DNA of 64,000 nt from Streptomyces sp. WMMB303 (GTDB taxonomy: Bacteria > Actinomycetota > Actinomycetes > Streptomycetales > Streptomycetaceae), in the NCBI RefSeq assembly GCF_029351045.1, contig NZ_JARKIN010000001.1:2920001-2984000 (forward strand), read 5' to 3'. The notes beneath the pieces are model-generated. The model was given only the letters and a program-made list of their open reading frames with translations, was not told where the DNA came from and did no database searches. The translations under genes were made by a program, and so were the position numbers. Positions 63,062 to 64,000 of the stretch are shown here, one piece after another. Position 1 is the stretch's first letter, and each line of letters begins with the position of its first letter.

Positions 63062-63892
63062 TCATCTGCCGAGGCGCTGGAACCTGCGGACGGCCAGCGG
63101 CAGGAAGACGGTCGTCAGCGCCAGCGGCCACACCACCGCCATCAGCTCCGCGTGCTCCTCGATCCAGCTTCCTCCGGTGGGCAGCGGGTTGCCGTACAGC
63201 TCGCGGACGGCGTTCGCGGTGGCCGAGACGGGGTTCCACATGGCGACCGTGCCCAGCCAGTCCGGCATGGCGGAGGGCGGGGTGAAGACGCTGGAGACCA
63301 TGCCGAAGGGGAAGGCGACGGCGAACAGGTTGCCCGCCGACTCCTGGTTCCTGGCGAGCAGGCCGAGCAGCACACCGATCCAGATGAGTGAGAAGCGCAG
63401 CAGGAGCAGCAGCGCGAACGCCCAGAGCGTACTGAGCAGCCCGCCGTCCGAACGCCAGCCGATGACCAGCGCGATCGCCGCCATCACGGCCAGGTCGAGC
63501 GCCGCGTGCAGGACGTCGGAGACCCCGCGCCCGGTCACCACGGCGGAGGGCGCCATCGGCATGGAGCGGAAGCGGTCGGTGACACCGCGCTCCTTGTCCA
63601 CGACGACGGCCATCGCCGTGTTCATGAAGCCGAACGCCATGGTCATGGCGAACATCCCCGGCATGGCGTAATCCTTGTAGTCCACTCCCTCGCCGACATC
63701 CATCGCACTGCCGAAGACATAGACGAACAGCAGCACGGAGACGAGGGGGAAGCCGAGCTGCCAGACGATGATGGACGGCTGCTTCGTCAGGTGGGTCAGG
63801 TCGCGGCGGACGATCGTCCAGCAGTCGGCCACCGCCCAGTACAGCCGCCGCCCGGCGTTCTGCCGCTCCGCGGGCGGCGCGACGACACTCAT
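63062..63892 (-). CDS. ABC-2 type exporter permease (DrrB-like)
   Basis: 276 residues with six membrane helices. The family signature [37 protein letters not shown] is present, along with later [27 protein letters not shown] and [15 protein letters not shown]. DrrB-type permeases export drugs such as daunorubicin with a DrrA ATPase. The ATG overlaps the ATPase gene stop (ATGA), so the two are coupled. The lipophilic substrate cannot be inferred. Confidence 0.92.
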   Translation of the reverse strand: MSVVAPPAERQNAGRRLYWAVADCWTIVRRDLTHLTKQPSIIVWQLGFPLVSVLLFVYVFGSAMDVGEGVDYKDYAMPGMFAMTMAFGFMNTAMAVVVDKERGVTDRFRSMPMAPSAVVTGRGVSDVLHAALDLAVMAAIALVIGWRSDGGLLSTLWAFALLLLLRFSLIWIGVLLGLLARNQESAGNLFAVAFPFGMVSSVFTPPSAMPDWLGTVAMWNPVSATANAVRELYGNPLPTGGSWIEEHAELMAVVWPLALTTVFLPLAVRRFQRLGR

Positions 63893-64000
63893 ACGGCGGC
63901 CTCCAGGTACTCCGCGCTCTCCCGCTGCTCGCCGCCGGATCTGCCGGTCAGGGCGAGGAAGACCTCGTCCAGCGTGGGCCGGCGCAGGCCGATGTCGGCC
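63889..64000 (-). CDS. ABC exporter ATP-binding protein (DrrA-like), C-terminal fragment
   Basis: The window edge cuts this gene. The visible 36 residues include the typical DrrA C-terminus ([14 protein letters not shown]) and end EYLEAAV with the TGA overlapping the permease ATG. It supplies ATP hydrolysis for the DrrB-like permease. Confidence 0.85.
   Translation of the reverse strand, partial: ADIGLRRPTLDEVFLALTGRSGGEQRESAEYLEAAV

Overview
The window is high-GC actinobacterial chromosome, almost certainly Streptomyces or a close relative. Third codon positions are strongly G/C biased. Many genes use GTG starts, and several promoters look leaderless, with a -10 box 6-8 nt before the start codon. 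Conserved Streptomyces core genes recur throughout: purU, a DmdR1-type iron regulator, pdxH, a short citrate synthase, serC, XRE/DUF397/ATP-binding regulator sets and a Ser/Thr kinase with a beta-propeller. No rRNA, tRNA or CRISPR array was recognised.

Layout. 0-6.2 kb: end of an upstream gene with a strong terminator, a tiny secreted peptide, two envelope proteins, a Ser/Thr kinase and a TetR regulator. 6.8-7.9 kb: a complete IS481-family element inserted in the stop codon of a GNAT gene. 8.5-12.8 kb: flavin enzymes (monooxygenase, flavin reductase, quinone oxidoreductase) and a GlxA-type regulator. 13.1-18.8 kb: partner-switching regulators (ATP-binding anti-sigma, STAS), an MFS exporter behind an apparent translational attenuator, and a sigma/anti-sigma pair. 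18.9-33.1 kb: conserved core (purU, a Pro-rich membrane protein, an NsdA-like regulator, a primase-like protein, an alpha/beta hydrolase, dmdR1 with its antisense ORF, a SIS-domain protein behind a DasR-like site, a PAS protein, pdxH and citrate synthase).

33.2-45.1 kb is an accessory island of lower GC. It contains two IS5-like elements (one splitting a gene, one carrying a GNAT gene inside its ends), truncated genes, a DUF3626 gene, a broken MFS gene beside its TetR regulator, a broken and an intact DUF397 gene, and an ATP-binding/XRE/DUF397 set. 45.1-55.7 kb: a Tat lipoprotein resembling a glycosidase, then a tightly coupled seven-gene operon on the minus strand (TIGR03084-like, AtuA-like, acyl-CoA carboxylase beta and alpha, acyl-CoA dehydrogenase, enoyl-CoA hydratase, TetR) for breakdown of a branched or isoprenoid acyl-CoA. 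55.9-64 kb: an AraC regulator and secreted intradiol dioxygenase, a fused FAD/Fe-S 2-hydroxyacid dehydrogenase, a MmcQ-like protein, serC, a PPOX-fold protein and a DrrAB-type ABC exporter cut by the window end.

The strongest leads are: the six-segment alternating-hairpin attenuator with a 10-codon leader before the MFS gene (15.1-15.2 kb); the 12-codon ORF with an almost perfect anti-16S ribosome binding site (30.5 kb); the conserved antisense ORF across dmdR1; the DasR-like operator (27.8 kb); and IS insertions whose target duplications can be read exactly, so the broken genes can be reconstructed.
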